DNA of 64,000 bases, taken from assembly GCA_037783545.1 (NCBI GenBank), contig JBBELK010000463.1, forward strand, positions 124,001 to 188,000, written 5' to 3'. The DNA is from Henricia sp. BOLD:AAB3569 (Eukaryota; Echinodermata; Asteroidea; Spinulosida; Echinasteridae). Both the position numbers and the translations under genes were made by a program. This document shows positions 21,589 to 34,900 of the stretch, in pieces (position 1 is the first letter of the stretch; the number at the start of each line of letters is the position of its first letter). The notes under the pieces were generated by a model that made no database searches, was not told where the DNA came from, and saw only the letters and a program-made list of their open reading frames with translations.

Positions 21589-22738
21589 GGCCAATTTCAT
21601 AAAGCAGTTAAGCAAAACAATTTGCTTAATCAAAAATTTGTTTCCTTTATAAAAATAGGTATAATAATCAAAATGTTACGTCAACTTGTGTTTTTAGCAA
21701 GAATAGCAGATATTCTTGTGAAAAACGCAAGTTGACATGCAATTTCGACTATTGACTCATTTTTATAAAGCAAACAAATGTTTGATTAAAGGGCTGTGAC
21801 ATGCTAAACAACGTTTTGCCTAATCTTTGCTTCATATGATGGATTACTTGTTTAGCAAGACATGCTATTGTTCGTTTGGATGTAAAATTAATAAAAGGTA
21901 GCCTTTTTCAACTTTGAAGATTTCATTGCAATAAACCACAGACAGAGGGCGCTGTTTGGAGTGCATCACGTATAAAGGAAAACAAAAGGGAAAGTTAAGA
22001 AAAAACATAAGATTTCAAGTTGGACTTGTGGCAAATTGCCGCAGTTTTCTCCCCCAGTTTCGTCATAGCTTACAACAGGAAACATGTAGAACAAACTCAA
22101 ACAGTCATTGATTACAAAAGTTCCAGGACGTTTGAGAAAAAGGTGGAATCTTTTGTGCACAGTTGAATGTGATTTTCCTGTGTTTGCCTCTTGTGACGTC
22201 GTGACCTTGGTCATGAATGTGCATATTCGCATTAGCATAAAAACTAAAAACCTTTGTTTTAACCCCAAAACAAGCTCAAACTAGGATTTTATTATTATTA
22301 TTATTATTATTATTTCTTTCTGGTATTCATACCAAGGATTCCTCAATAGTGCTCATTGCACTGTCACTCGCAAGCGTGAGGAAACCCATGAAGAATTAGA
22401 ATTATAATTAGAAATGGCCAGAGACACCGGGGATGATCCCCCTTGCTCTTCACGAAAGAATGCTCTGGGATCTTTAGAGTGCGTTTCCATTACCTAACAC
22501 ACTGGACCAACGGCTTTACATCCCTTCCGAAGGATGGAGCAAGTGTGGTTGAGTGCCTTGCCCAAGGGCACAGGTACCGTAGCCGTGGGGAGGTTCGAAC
22601 CTGTAACCCCAAGTTTTCACCTATGATTGCGAGTCAATGACCTATTGGTTTTATAGCATAGATTTCATTAAAAAATCCCAAATAAGGGGCCCTTAAAGCA
22701 ATTTTTGTTTTGCTTAATTGCTTTATGAAATTGGCCCC
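21589..22738. mobile_element. MITE family P copy 2, with a SINE inside
   Basis: The left end ggccaatttcataaagcagttaagc and the right end gcttaattgctttatgaaattggcc are inverted. The first 190 bp closely match 36431-37355 outside its insertion, giving an intact version of the TTAA site. A SINE-like repeat occupies 22292-22650. Confidence 0.75.
22292..22650 (-). mobile_element. SINE-like repeat S1, copy 1
   Basis: On the minus strand the element runs from a tRNA-like head (gactcgcaatcataggtg..., B-box-like ggttcgaacc) through cccttgggcaaggcactcaacc to an (AAT)n tail. Other copies are at 26277-26590, 29946-30060 and 40660-40945. Confidence 0.75.
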
Positions 22739-22903
22739 AGGAAAAACTAATGGAACGCACCCATAATTTAAATTCCCTGGTGTCAACAGAGGGCGCTCAT
22801 TTTGACAGGGCTCTGTTTCAGCTTGCAGCAGCCGACACGCCGATCATTTTTCAGCAGCTAGACGGTATATATTGCAGTTTCGTGAATAGCTTCTCATCTT
22901 AAA
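22739..22903 (+). promoter_or_regulatory. PGK 5' flank and presumed 5' UTR
   Basis: The 165 bases between the family P MITE and the PGK start codon must include the proximal promoter or 5' UTR unless a non-coding exon lies further up. A ggtatatatt motif sits at 22864-22873, too close to the ATG to be assigned confidently as a TATA box. Confidence 0.35.
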
Positions 22904-22965
22904 ATGGCTTTGAACAAGCTTAGCATCGACGCAGTTGATTTTAGCGGGAAAAGAGTCATTATGAG
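22904..22965 (+). CDS. PGK1: PGK exon 1
   Basis: Start codon in context aaaATGGCT; encodes residues 1-20 and two bases of Arg21. Donor gtgaat. Confidence 0.95.
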
Positions 22966-25900
22966 GTGAATAGCTTTAGCAGTAAACTGGCAAAAATATG
23001 CGGCTGTGTTATGTGTGTATGCAGTATCGGCTTAGCCCCGCGAGCAGTGGCAGTGCTTCGGATGGGGAAACCCTCAGTCCTGTCTTCTAATATACACCAA
23101 ATCTGTGGCAAACTCACGCAAATGAAATTTGTCCCATGGCTCCGATATTTGCTCAATAGGTGCACTCACCCCAGTTTATAAATATTCCGAAGAGTACGCA
23201 TCGATCCGATGTCTAGTTTCGGTGAAATCGTGGGGAAAGTTTGAGACTTTCCGTGCGATGAAATTCCGACTTTCACCATGCGCGAGAGCGGAGAGGTCAA
23301 CACAATCTAGACTGGTTCGCTGTCCTCATATTTACTTCCCTTCATCTTACGACGAAGGGAAGTAAATTGAGGATGTGGAACCAGTCTAGTGTTGACCTCT
23401 CCGCTCTCGCGCATTTGATTTTTGGTGAAAGTCGGAATTTCATCGCACGGGGTCTAAAACTTTCCCCACGATTTCACCGAAACTAGACATCGGATCGATG
23501 CGTACTCTTCGGAATATTTATAAACTGGGGTGAGTGCACCTATTGAGCAAATATCAGAGCCATGGGACAAATTTCATTTGCGTGAGTTTGCCACAGATTT
23601 GGTGTATCGTCAGTACTCCTAAATCCACGCGGTCCTATTTCTACGCACTCGCATTATGTTTGCCGGCCAATGCGCGCGCGTACATCAGCGTTAGGTGCGC
23701 AGATTATGGAGGGTCGAGGATATATTAGAAGACAGGGCTGAGGGTTTCCCCACCCGAAGCACTGCTCGCGGGGCTAGAATCGGCTCAGCTCAGCTCAGGC
23801 TGAGCTGATTTCCAAATAGACCTTGCGTAGCAGCCATGATAGAGGGCAGTCACATTGTCACAGTGCGTCATGCACGAGTAGGCACATTGTGGATCTATTG
23901 TCACATCATTTAAATATGAAAACCTGTCCTCTATCATGGCCGCTACGCATAAGGTCTATGAGGCGAGCCAGGGCTTTACTGTTTTACAGTCACTTCGCCC
24001 CATGTCAGTTCGCCCCATACCACATCGCCCCATTACGTACCACTTCGCCACTTCGTCCCATTACCACTTCGCCCCATCGCCACTTTGCCCCACCTATGCT
24101 ATTTAGCCGGCAGTCAGTTAAAAAAGAGGAAAAGAGTAGGCCTAATTAGTTACACTGCGCTACTGGTTTTATGAATTGATGTGTAAAAAAAACACGTCTG
24201 TACTAATTGATCACGTTCAAATGACCATGTTCCATTTGTTCAGTTTGTTTATTTTGCTTACATGTTATAGTTTCTCAACTTATTTCATGTACTACCATAG
24301 CTATCTTCCTAATAATGCTAAATTAATCTGCTTAATAATCGGTTCCTCCTTGTTTTTAACTGGCTTCTAAATATTCTACCCTTGTGTTAGTATAGGGGTT
24401 ACACTATTATAATACAGTGACATTATTATTATAATATATACAGTGACTGCAGCATTTTTCCCTTTTGTTTCAGAGTTGACTTCAATGTACCACTCAAAGA
24501 TGGTAAAATCACCAACAATCAGAGGTAAACAAAATCACTGTACTGTCATTATGTTCAGTGAAAATCCTAGACCCCGTTCTCACTAAAGACATCGCTTCGT
24601 TTGACGATGATTCGACGAATAGATTTCCTAATGTGAACGCACGCCTCTTTATACGACGAAGATTAGAATCGCTTCATTCGATGAAGGAAATAGCTTCATT
24701 CGACGAAGAGATCGCTTCATTCGACAAAGCAAATTTGTAATGTAAACGGCTCCATTCGTTCGACGAAGCGACTTGGCAGGGCCTGTTGCACAAGCGCGTT
24801 GTGCGTCGAGCGACTAGCAAAAGTTGTTTTTGACGCTCCGCTGGAAAACCACATAGCGCGTCTAGCTAGACACTTGAAGCTCAGCGCTTGAAGTACGACG
24901 CATACTTTTAGAAGGCTAAAACTGATTTTCTGATGTTTACATTAGGACTTTATGAATCACTTTTAGCTGATAACATTTATTGTCCATGGCGAATAGTTGA
25001 CCATGTTGCACAATCAAAAAGGCGCCTGTTCTCCAATCTGAAATTTCACCTTACAGTCAAAATTAAACATTGAAAAACTTGCCATGGAAGTCCCTGGAAT
25101 CTCCAGATTTCTGCACAGTGGTCGATTTTTACCGATGATTCTTTTAAACAGCAAAAAACTCGTCCAACGTAATTTTTCTTTGCATTTTCCCCGTACTCGT
25201 GGCTGCTTAACCGATTTTTCGTGGAGGCCCATACATCATAATTCTGCAAACATGGCAAACAATACAATACCACAAGAGGGCGGGATTGCTATGCGCTGAT
25301 TGTATTGCATTGTTTGCGGAATGACGTATGGGCCTCCCGGAAAATCGGTTAAGCAGCCACGAGTACGGGGAAAATGCAAAGAAAAATAACGTTGGACGAG
25401 TTTTTTGCTGTTTAAAAGAATCATCGGGAAAAATCGACCACTGTGCAGAATTCTGGAGATTCCAGGGACTTCCATGGTAAGTTTTTCAATGTTTAGTTTT
25501 GACTGTAAGGTGAAATTTCAAATGGGCGCCATTTTGATTGTGCAACATGGTCAACATTTCGCCATGGACAATAAAACGTTATCAGCTAAAAGTGATTCAT
25601 AAAGTCCCAATGTAAACATCAGAAAATCACTTTTAGCCTTCTAAAAGTATGCCACGCACATGTACGACCTCCCACGGCTTCATTCGATCTTCGTTAGCGG
25701 TCGCTCTTCGTTCGATGTTCGTTAAGTGATATATGAACGCACGCTTTAATAACTAATGATGATTAACTAATCTTTGTCGAACGAAGCGATTTCTCTATTG
25801 AGAACGGGGTCCTAGAGTCCTATGTCTAAAAAATGGCAGATGTATCAATTTTTCCAGGTAGCAAAGAAAAAACCAAAACACTGCAGCAGTGTTATAAAAA

Positions 25901-28900
25901 AAATGTACATCTGTATGAGAAAACTATTTTGACCAGAAGTTACCATTTTCATCTTTGACAGGATAGTTGCAGCTTTACCAAGTATTAACCATGTCCTGAA
26001 AAACGGCGCTAAGTCCCTGGTTCTCATGAGTCATTTAGGTCGGCCTGATGGAAAGAAACAGGACGCTTTTACACTTAAACCAGTCGCAGAGGAACTTAAG
26101 AAGTTACTTGGCAAGTGAGTAGTTTTTACAAAGGTGGGTCATTCCATGAAAATTAAAGCTGTGCCTAACAAATCGAATATATTCGAATATTCGGTCGTCC
26201 GTCAAATATTCGAATAGCATTTTACCAAATCAAATATTCGGTATGTGCTTTTACCACTCCAAACCAAACATGTCTTTCAGCTAGGAAGAAGTAAAAACCT
26301 TTTTCCTTTGCCGAAACGGCCGCTGCGGTACCTGTGCCCTTGGGCAAGGCACTCAACCACACTTGCTCCATCCTTCGAAAGGGATGTAAAGCCGTTGGTC
26401 CAGTGTGTTAGGTAATGGTAACGCACTCTAAAGATCCCAGAGCATTCTATCGTGAAGAGCAAGGGGATTCCTGGTGTCTCTGGCCATTTCTAATTCTAAT
26501 TCTTCATGGGTTTCCTCACGCTTGCGAGTGACAATGCAATGAGCACTATTGAGGAATCCTTGGTATGAATACCAGAAAGAAATAATAATAGTAATATTTG
26601 TATCTAACCACGAGTCCAGTGTACAAGTGCCGATGATAATTTCTGCAAAAACCTCTTCGGGCGAGAGGCTGCTATGCAGGTTACAACATGAAATCTATAG
26701 TTTGAGCACATATTATTTTTTTAAGGCCGCAAATTTGGCAGTAAAAAGGCTGCTGTATTCTTGTGAGCTCTGAGTTCGGATGTGCCAAAATCAATTATTT
26801 TACGGAAACTTTTTTGTCAAAATCTTAGAAAAAAATTAACGCATCAAATATCGAATATTCGATCAAAAATAAAACTGTTTATTCGAATAGTAAATTATAC
26901 GAAAATGCACAGGCCTAATGAAAATGAGAGTTGATTTGTTTCCTTCTAAATTATAATAATAATAATGATGGGGAGTGCTCCTGGCGTTGTTGCCATTATT
27001 ACCGCTGCCATCGGGAAATCACCAGAACCATTTTGCTTCAACTAGGTGGCTACCTGGCCAAGGCGCACAACCCTATCAGCAGTTAGATTGTGGCATTTCC
27101 CCCTAACAGCTCCCCATATCACTTAGGTTGACGAGGCAATTGAGATTAAGTATCTTGCCCACGGACACAAACACGTTGTGAACATTATGGCCTCCTGAGT
27201 CAAACAACAGCTTGAGTGCTAAATCCGAGTGTGACATTTGAAACTTTTATTCACAGTGAGCCTTTTTGCGTATAAATGCGACACGCATCACTTTGAGAAA
27301 AAGCGGTATGAAGGGAATTTGGAGTGAAAATCAAAGAATTACAAAAACAATTTCCGCACAATTTTTTTCTGTGTTTTTTAGTGCGTCGTTACACTCCAAA
27401 CTCTCTTCACGTCGCTTTTTATCAAAGCGACGCGCCTCGCATTTATGTGCGAAAAAGCTCAGTGTTAAACCACTCTCGGGTACAGGTGCTAAAGGGTGGG
27501 TAAAACCAGCAGCTACTTTTTCCAGAAAGAAACTGGTCAAAAAGACTTGAAATGTAATTGTAACGGTTGAAAAATGCCTTGGTGTTCCCCTTACGTCGTT
27601 GAACATTTTTGTCAAATATTTTCAAAACTAATATAAACTCCTCAAAAAATGTTCGGAAAGTCAAGTTTGACTGACGATTTCTCTCTTGTTACTAAATAAT
27701 TTCCCTTGAATTTGGTGTCATTGGAAAGCCCTGTTATTCCTCTTTACAGTGATGTGCCATTTGTTATGATTAATAAATTGGGGGATGTGCAGTATAGCGG
27801 AATACAGGGGTGGTTGGAAAGTGAAATGTCACAAAATTCACTGCTATTGTCATGCAGTGCATTCCCCTTTTGCTTGGAGGATGAGAATGTGTCAATGCAC
27901 TTTTTGACAATAGCAATGCATTTTGTGACATTTCACTTTACACCCGCCCCCGTATTCAGCTGTGCTGCACATCCCCCAATTGCTTAATCATACCAAATGA
28001 CACGTCATCATAAAGAGGAATAACAGGGCTTTCCAATGATACCAAATTCAAGGGAAATGATTTAGTAACAAGAGAGAAATCGTCAGTCAAACTTGACTTT
28101 CTGAACTTTTTTTGAGGAGTTTATGTACATTGTACTAAGCCAGTATGTCTGTCTGTAAATTATTTTAAATGTTTTACACTATTTTAAAATTGCACTGGAA
28201 GGTTAATTGATTTTAAAGAGAATTCCAATAGGCTAACGTACTGTAGTTCAGAGAAAGATACAAAACACAAATACGTGTAATCACAATAACCAAAGTATTT
28301 CGTTTGATCAACAACACTTGTCTTGGTTGCCATGCTAGGGATATCCAGTTCCTGTCGGACTGCGTGGGTGCCGAGGTGGAAACGGCTTGTGCCAACCCAT
28401 CACCAGGATCTGTCATCTTGCTGGAGAATCTCCGCTTCCATCCTGAGGAAGAAGGGAGTTACAAGGATGCTGAAGGCAATAAGGTAGATGTAATCAGGAA
28501 GTAAACGGGGTTTCATCTAGGATTTCCAAAACTGCCTGTCCTACGTAGGTGCAGTTAAAAAGTACCCGTCCTATGACTGGCAAAAATTGAAAGGCACACA
28601 AATGCATAAAGCGGTTACCGACTCTAGGCAAGCTGGAAATCATGATACAAGTGATGTGGTCACGTAGGGCACACGTACGTACTGTGTGCATTACAACATG
28701 TACAATAGTCGCAACTCGTGAGCATACCCTGGCTGGCTGGCTGGCTGCGGCGGCCTGCCACACAGATTACGAGGTACTTTTGTGTGTTCATTCTAAACAA
28801 AAATGCAATTTAATTGCTCAAGTATACATTTTAAACCAAAAATCCACCTGTAATTTTTGTGTGTTTTCATTCTAAACAAAAATGCAATTTAATCGCTCAA

Positions 28901-31900
28901 GTATACATTTTAAACCAAAAACCCAACCCGTCATTTTTAATGCCCATTTAACAAAATTCTACCCGTCATGTTTTATTGTCCATTTTGCAAAGTGCCTGTC
29001 TAAAAATCACACTGTGGATGTAAGACTGTTACAAGCAGGGAACATCAGGAAAAAAAGTGATATCAAGTGGAGGATGGGGCGTGTCTGTTGGCTTAAAATT
29101 TTGAAAAAAATTGGGGGTCTACGGCCTTGCTGAAAGAAAATTCAATCAAAAAAATTTAAAACAGGTAGGAGACCATGGGAGTCAAAGGGACAAGTGGCCC
29201 GATGACATCCCCCCAATAACAAGGGGTTCAATAAACCCTTTCACCAAGAGCTTTGGGAAGGTGGTTGGTACCAGATGTAAGACCTTTTCCCATAAGAGGC
29301 CTTTTTTTCCCAGGTGGCATCAGCAAAAAAAAGTGGGGGGTGGGTTATCTGTCGGCCGACAATTTTGACCAAAAAAAAATCCATTCCTTTTGGAAAAAAA
29401 AGGTCTACGGCCTTGCTGGGGAAAACAAATTAGCTGTTTGAAAAGAAAGAAAAAAATTGGGGGATTTACGGCCTTGCTAAAAGAAAATTCAATCAAAAAA
29501 ATTAAATGAAAAATGGGTAGGAGACCATGGGAGATTGCAGCTGTTTTTGCTCCTCGTTTTTCTAATTTTTTTTTTAATACCATTTCCAGTGTTTTGAATT
29601 TTGTTTTGTTTTTAATATTTATGTATGTACCTAATGTAAGGAAATGGCTACAATTCAGCCACTAATATTGGCTGCGATGGTCTTTCTTAATGAGGAAATA
29701 AACCAATAATAAAAAAAAATGAGTTGCACTTGTTTTTAAAACAATATATTTTTGTTTCTTGGTGATACTTCTCATTTAACATGTTTTCCAATGATTTGTT
29801 CATTTTTTAGGTGAAAGCAACCAAAGAAGATGTAGCTGCCTTCCGAGCTTCTCTGTCCAAACTCGGTGACGTGTACATCAATGATGCATTTGGTACAGCT
29901 CACAGAGCACACAGGTTGGTAAAGGACCTGCCTGCTAACCCCTGTATCCCAATGTGTGGTTGAGTGCCTTGCTCAAAGGCACAGGTACCGCATCTAGGGG
30001 GAGGTTCGAACCCGCAACCCCAAGTTATCACCTATGATTGCGAGTCAATGACCCAAACCATTGGCAACAGTACCCCAGCATGGCTTTGAGATCACCTTGG
30101 GCCTATAATCTTAACCATGCCCCTCATTGCAGTCAATATTTGTATAATATGGAGATGGAGTGCTTTGTTGAAGTAAATTTTGTACTTATGTTTGTTTGAT
30201 CACAGTTCCATGGTAGGCGTAGATCTTCCTCAGAAGGCTGCTGGATTTCTCATGAAGAAGGAGCTGTCTTACTTTGCCAAAGTGTTGGACAAGCCAGAGA
30301 GGCCTTTTCTGGCTATCTTAGGAGGGTATGCTATATACTGTTTAGAGGGCATACCAGTTAAGTTGGCCTTGGAAAGTGTAAATATTGAAGGGGCATCGGG
30401 GCCAACTCAGCAGACTTGAAGCCTCGGTGGATTGGTTAATTACCCAGAGTCATGAAATTTTACCAATGAAAAATCTTCATATCCATACTGTAGAACCAAA
30501 CATACCGTAGAAACAAAACAATCTGAATACCAGAACTACATGTACACAAAAGAATTATACAAATTGACGTGTTGAGTATGTGTACATGTACAATGCATGG
30601 ATTCAAAGAATACAAATATTGTGAAATTTACAGTGACTGTGGTCATAGACCCCGTTCTTACTAGAGAAATCGCTTCGTTCGACGAAGATTAGTTAGTCAT
30701 CGTTAGTTAATGAAGAGCGGTATCGTACACATTATAAGCGACTGCTAACGAAGATCGAATGAAGCTGTGGGAGGTCGTACATGCACGATGCGCTGTGTGG
30801 TTTTCCAGTGGCGCGTCAAAAACAACGCTTACTGGGCACTTGACACAACGCGCTTGTGCAACCAGGTCTGCCAAATTGCGTCGTCGAACAAAGCGATTTC
30901 TTCATCGAATGAAGCTATTTGCTTCATCGAATCAGGCAATTCTAATCATCGTCGAATGAAGAGGCGTGCGTTCACATCAGGAAAACTCTTCGTCGAATCA
31001 TCGCCGAACGAAGCGATTTCTCTAGTGAGAACGGGGTGATAGACATTCTGCTTGGGTTGGGATATAGTCGACTAATATGTTATTGTATTCTGTGTAATTG
31101 TATATTGTTTGTTTTTAAATCGTCAGTGCCAAGGTGAAAGACAAGATTAAGTTAATCTCCAACATGTTGGATAAAGTGGATGAGATGATTATTGGTGGTG
31201 GCATGGCGTTTACCTTCCTGAAAATGCTTCATGGCATGGAGGTAAGAATGAGATGAGCTCCTTAGCCATAAGTATACAGTGTGAAAGTCTGTTCTATACG
31301 GTACATTTCATATCTGCCAATGTTTCAGTGTGCTTGTTCATTAATTACAGCATTTCTGGCATAGGTGATCTTCTGGGGAAATACAACTTTTCTTACAGAG
31401 TTATTGTAAGATATTTATAGGTGCATAGCTTCAGACTTTTCAAGATGGGTTCAGGTAGGCTGAGTTGCATGAAGCTTACAAGTGTCTTCCACGAACATGC
31501 CAATGGCTTCTTGTCAACTTCCAAAGATGAGCAACTGAGGGCTTTCATTTTAAATTACAGTAAACTCCGGCCAAGTCGACATCGTACAAGTCAGCAAATC
31601 GCCTAAGTCGGCCGTCCGACGAAAGTCTTGAGTCTATAATGCATTTCCATTGAAATGTTTGTTTCTAAGTCGGCATTTGTAAGTCGCCATTTTGCCCAAG
31701 TCGGCATGTTATTCTCGGTCCATTTCAACAAAATGCAATTCAAAATCCTTTGTGTAAGTCGGCACTTAGACAAAAAAACATGCAATGACATCGATTTCCT
31801 TCCCTGCGGTTTTCAAGAATGCGCAATCAAAAAGGGGTTTCCCCACTTTGCATCGTGAGCACCTCAATACCAGTATCCCCTCTAGGCCTGCACGCATGCA

Positions 31901-34900
31901 CACGTTCTATTTTGGGGGTCGTCAATGCTACAATCTAACTGCTGATAGGATTGTGTGCCTTGGCCAGGTAGCCACCTAGTTCAAGCGAAATGGTTCTGGT
32001 GATTTCCTGATGGCAGCGATAATGTTAGTGGCAATAGCGCCAGGAGTACCACAGGGTAGACATGTGTGCTATACAAGTGTCCACCATTACATTATTACAT
32101 ATTGAATGATGCATTCGTTTTACATACATGTATAACTTCACACACGCATTTTTTTGCGTAACGCTGCATGTCCCCCAAAAAATATTGTGTATCGGTACAC
32201 GTAGTCTCCAGATCCAGTGTTAAGAATCAGTGGTACGATAGTGACATAAATCAAGGATTTCTTTGCTGGAATCAACCCCCAAATCAAGGAGATTAAACCA
32301 AGGTAAATCGAAGCCTCCATAGTGCAATGAACTATATGCATAGGCCATTCATGTAATAAGTCGGCAAAATGACGACTTGCAGCAGATGTCAGCATTCGCA
32401 CAAGTCGGCACAAATGTTCGGGTCCCGAGAGTGCCGACTTTAATAGCCGGAGTTTACTGTATTGTATACTCTCATTTCAGATTGGTAGTTCCCTTTTTGA
32501 CGAGGATGGATCTAAAATCATCGGTGAGTTGATGCAGAAAGCCGAGAAGAACAAAGTGACAATCCACCTACCGACAGACTTCATCACGGCTAGTAAGTTT
32601 GGTGAAGATGCCGAGGTAGGATCAGCAACGGTGAAGTCTGGCATCCCTCAAGGATGGCAGGTAAGGTCTGGTCCTTTTGTGGTATTAAACAGGGTTCTGT
32701 ACTAGCTGTTTTGTCCGGGTGCATCTCCAGTCAAAATCATTAGAGGTGCTGTGAGCACCCAGACAAAACTTTGCCACCCGATTTTTCCCTGTAAAAATAC
32801 TTAAAAAGTAAGGCCGAGTCATTCCATAATCGATGAGAGGTGGAGTCTGGCATTCCACAAGGATGTCTGCTAAAGCTTGGTCTCAAGAAGTTTACTCTTT
32901 GTGGTATTAAGCTATCCCAAATTTTTTGCTAAATAGAGTACATGTATGGCCAATGATTTTCCGTTTCAGAAAAACAAAAATTCCTTTTCAAAAATCCCGA
33001 ATTCCGTTTAGGGTGACGAAAATTCCGTTTCATGTTTTAAAAAAAAGGAAACCAAGGCATTTATAATACACAGTTATGTCGCAAACATGTTTCTGTTTGT
33101 TGTTGCAAAAACTGGCCACTACAGAAGGCGACCGGCTGCACCGATGCTAAAGTACAGCTAACAGTGGCGCGGCATGAAACGATTTCGTTTTGTAATTTTT
33201 GGCAATAAAAACCAACTTCTACAAACAAAAATGCAAAGGTATTTCATCATCTTTATTTGGATAATATACTGTTTTAAAAATAAAGAATGTTTTTTTTAAA
33301 AACAAATGAGAAAATAACAGTCCGTTTCAAATACTGGATTCCGTTTCAGGGGTCGGGTTCCGTGAATTTTTTTTCTGCGGAAATTCATTGGTCCTATATA
33401 TGTAGTTGACCCTGACTCCACGGGTTATTGCTGTGATGCACTCCTAAGCCTAGCATACATCGACCTTGCAACTGGAAGAAACTAATGGCAACTGGTGTTT
33501 CCGGCGACTAGAAGCAACTCGCGGCAAATGGGAGCAACTGATCATTTGCTTAAAAGGGTCGATGTACGCGCACTTGCGAGTTGCTCATGTTCTACTTTCA
33601 GGCAACTAGTTGTATCCAGTTGCGGTCAGTTTCGTTGATGTACGCATAATTGCAATTAGTTGCTGTCAGTTGTACGAGTGCGTCTGATCACGTGGGCGCA
33701 CATTGACGGCAACTAATCAGTTGAGTTGCTTCTAGTTGCAAGGTTGATGTACGCTAGGCTTTCCCGAGTTGCTGTGTCGATGTGCGCGCTCTGGAAATGT
33801 AGACATGGCTGGATGATCCCAGTTGCTGCTAGTTTTACAACTGATCAGTTGAGTTACTTCCAGTTGCAAAATCTATGTATACTAGCCTTTAACCCTCAAA
33901 TGTTGTTCAAATTAAGAGTCCCTGTTGATGCTCAAGAAACAAAATACATTGTGTTAAACAAGTGCAAAATTAAACCCATGCATTATTGCTATACAAAGAA
34001 CACAAAATATTACCCACTGAAAAGCGAATATGAACGTCATGAAGAATGGTAGCTTCAGCAATGCCATTTCGTCAAAAAACAAGGCAATAAATAGGAATAT
34101 TTAAGCCGGTCTTAAAGGCCCTATGTATCATTTGCAAGATAAAACGTTTTACAGATTCGTGGAATAAGAGTTTAACATATCTAAGAAAGAATGTTGGTAA
34201 ACTAGCTTGAAGAAATTTTAGCTACTTAGATGCATCGATGCTTCAGAAAACCTTGAAAATCTATATATGGATTTTGTGTACAAGTGAACGGTAAAAAAAG
34301 TCCCATGCACGGGACATTTTTAGAAAACCATCTTCGGTTGTCAATTTCCAGCATGAAACACCATTTTGGACGGAAATAAATTCATGTGGTGTTTGTTACC
34401 ATTGCTATCAACACTTTGAGTAAGGTTTTTCTTGTTAACTCATGAAAAACAAAATTGGGTCATTGCAAATGATACAATGGGCCTTTTAAATAAACGTACA
34501 GTTTAAAACCGGTCACTCACACCTTATTCCTTAGTAATCAGAGTTTTTCTTGAATCACAACATTGTGAGTGCACTTTTATACATGTGAAACATTCCACAG
34601 AAAAAGGAGGAACAGAAGTTTTTAGTGATTTTCTCCCATACAGGGACTTGACTGTGGACCCAAAAGTGTGGCCAGCTTTCAGGCAGTGATTGAAAAAGCC
34701 AAAGTTATTGTGTGGAACGGGTGAGTTATCTGTTGGTCCAACAATAGTGTTGTCACAGTTGATATGCAGTTTAAAAGGATGAGAATAAGATGAAAAACGT
34801 TCTTGATGTCACATTAATGAGCATTTGACGATAATTTTTCCATGGGCGAATTCAAGAAGTTGGTTTAATACCGAGTTCTTTGCCACGGTCGCATTAAAAA

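Noticed and set aside
24996..25602. Two similar ORFs beginning MEVPGISR on opposite strands
   Set aside because: They are the two arms of one foldback, not a gene pair.
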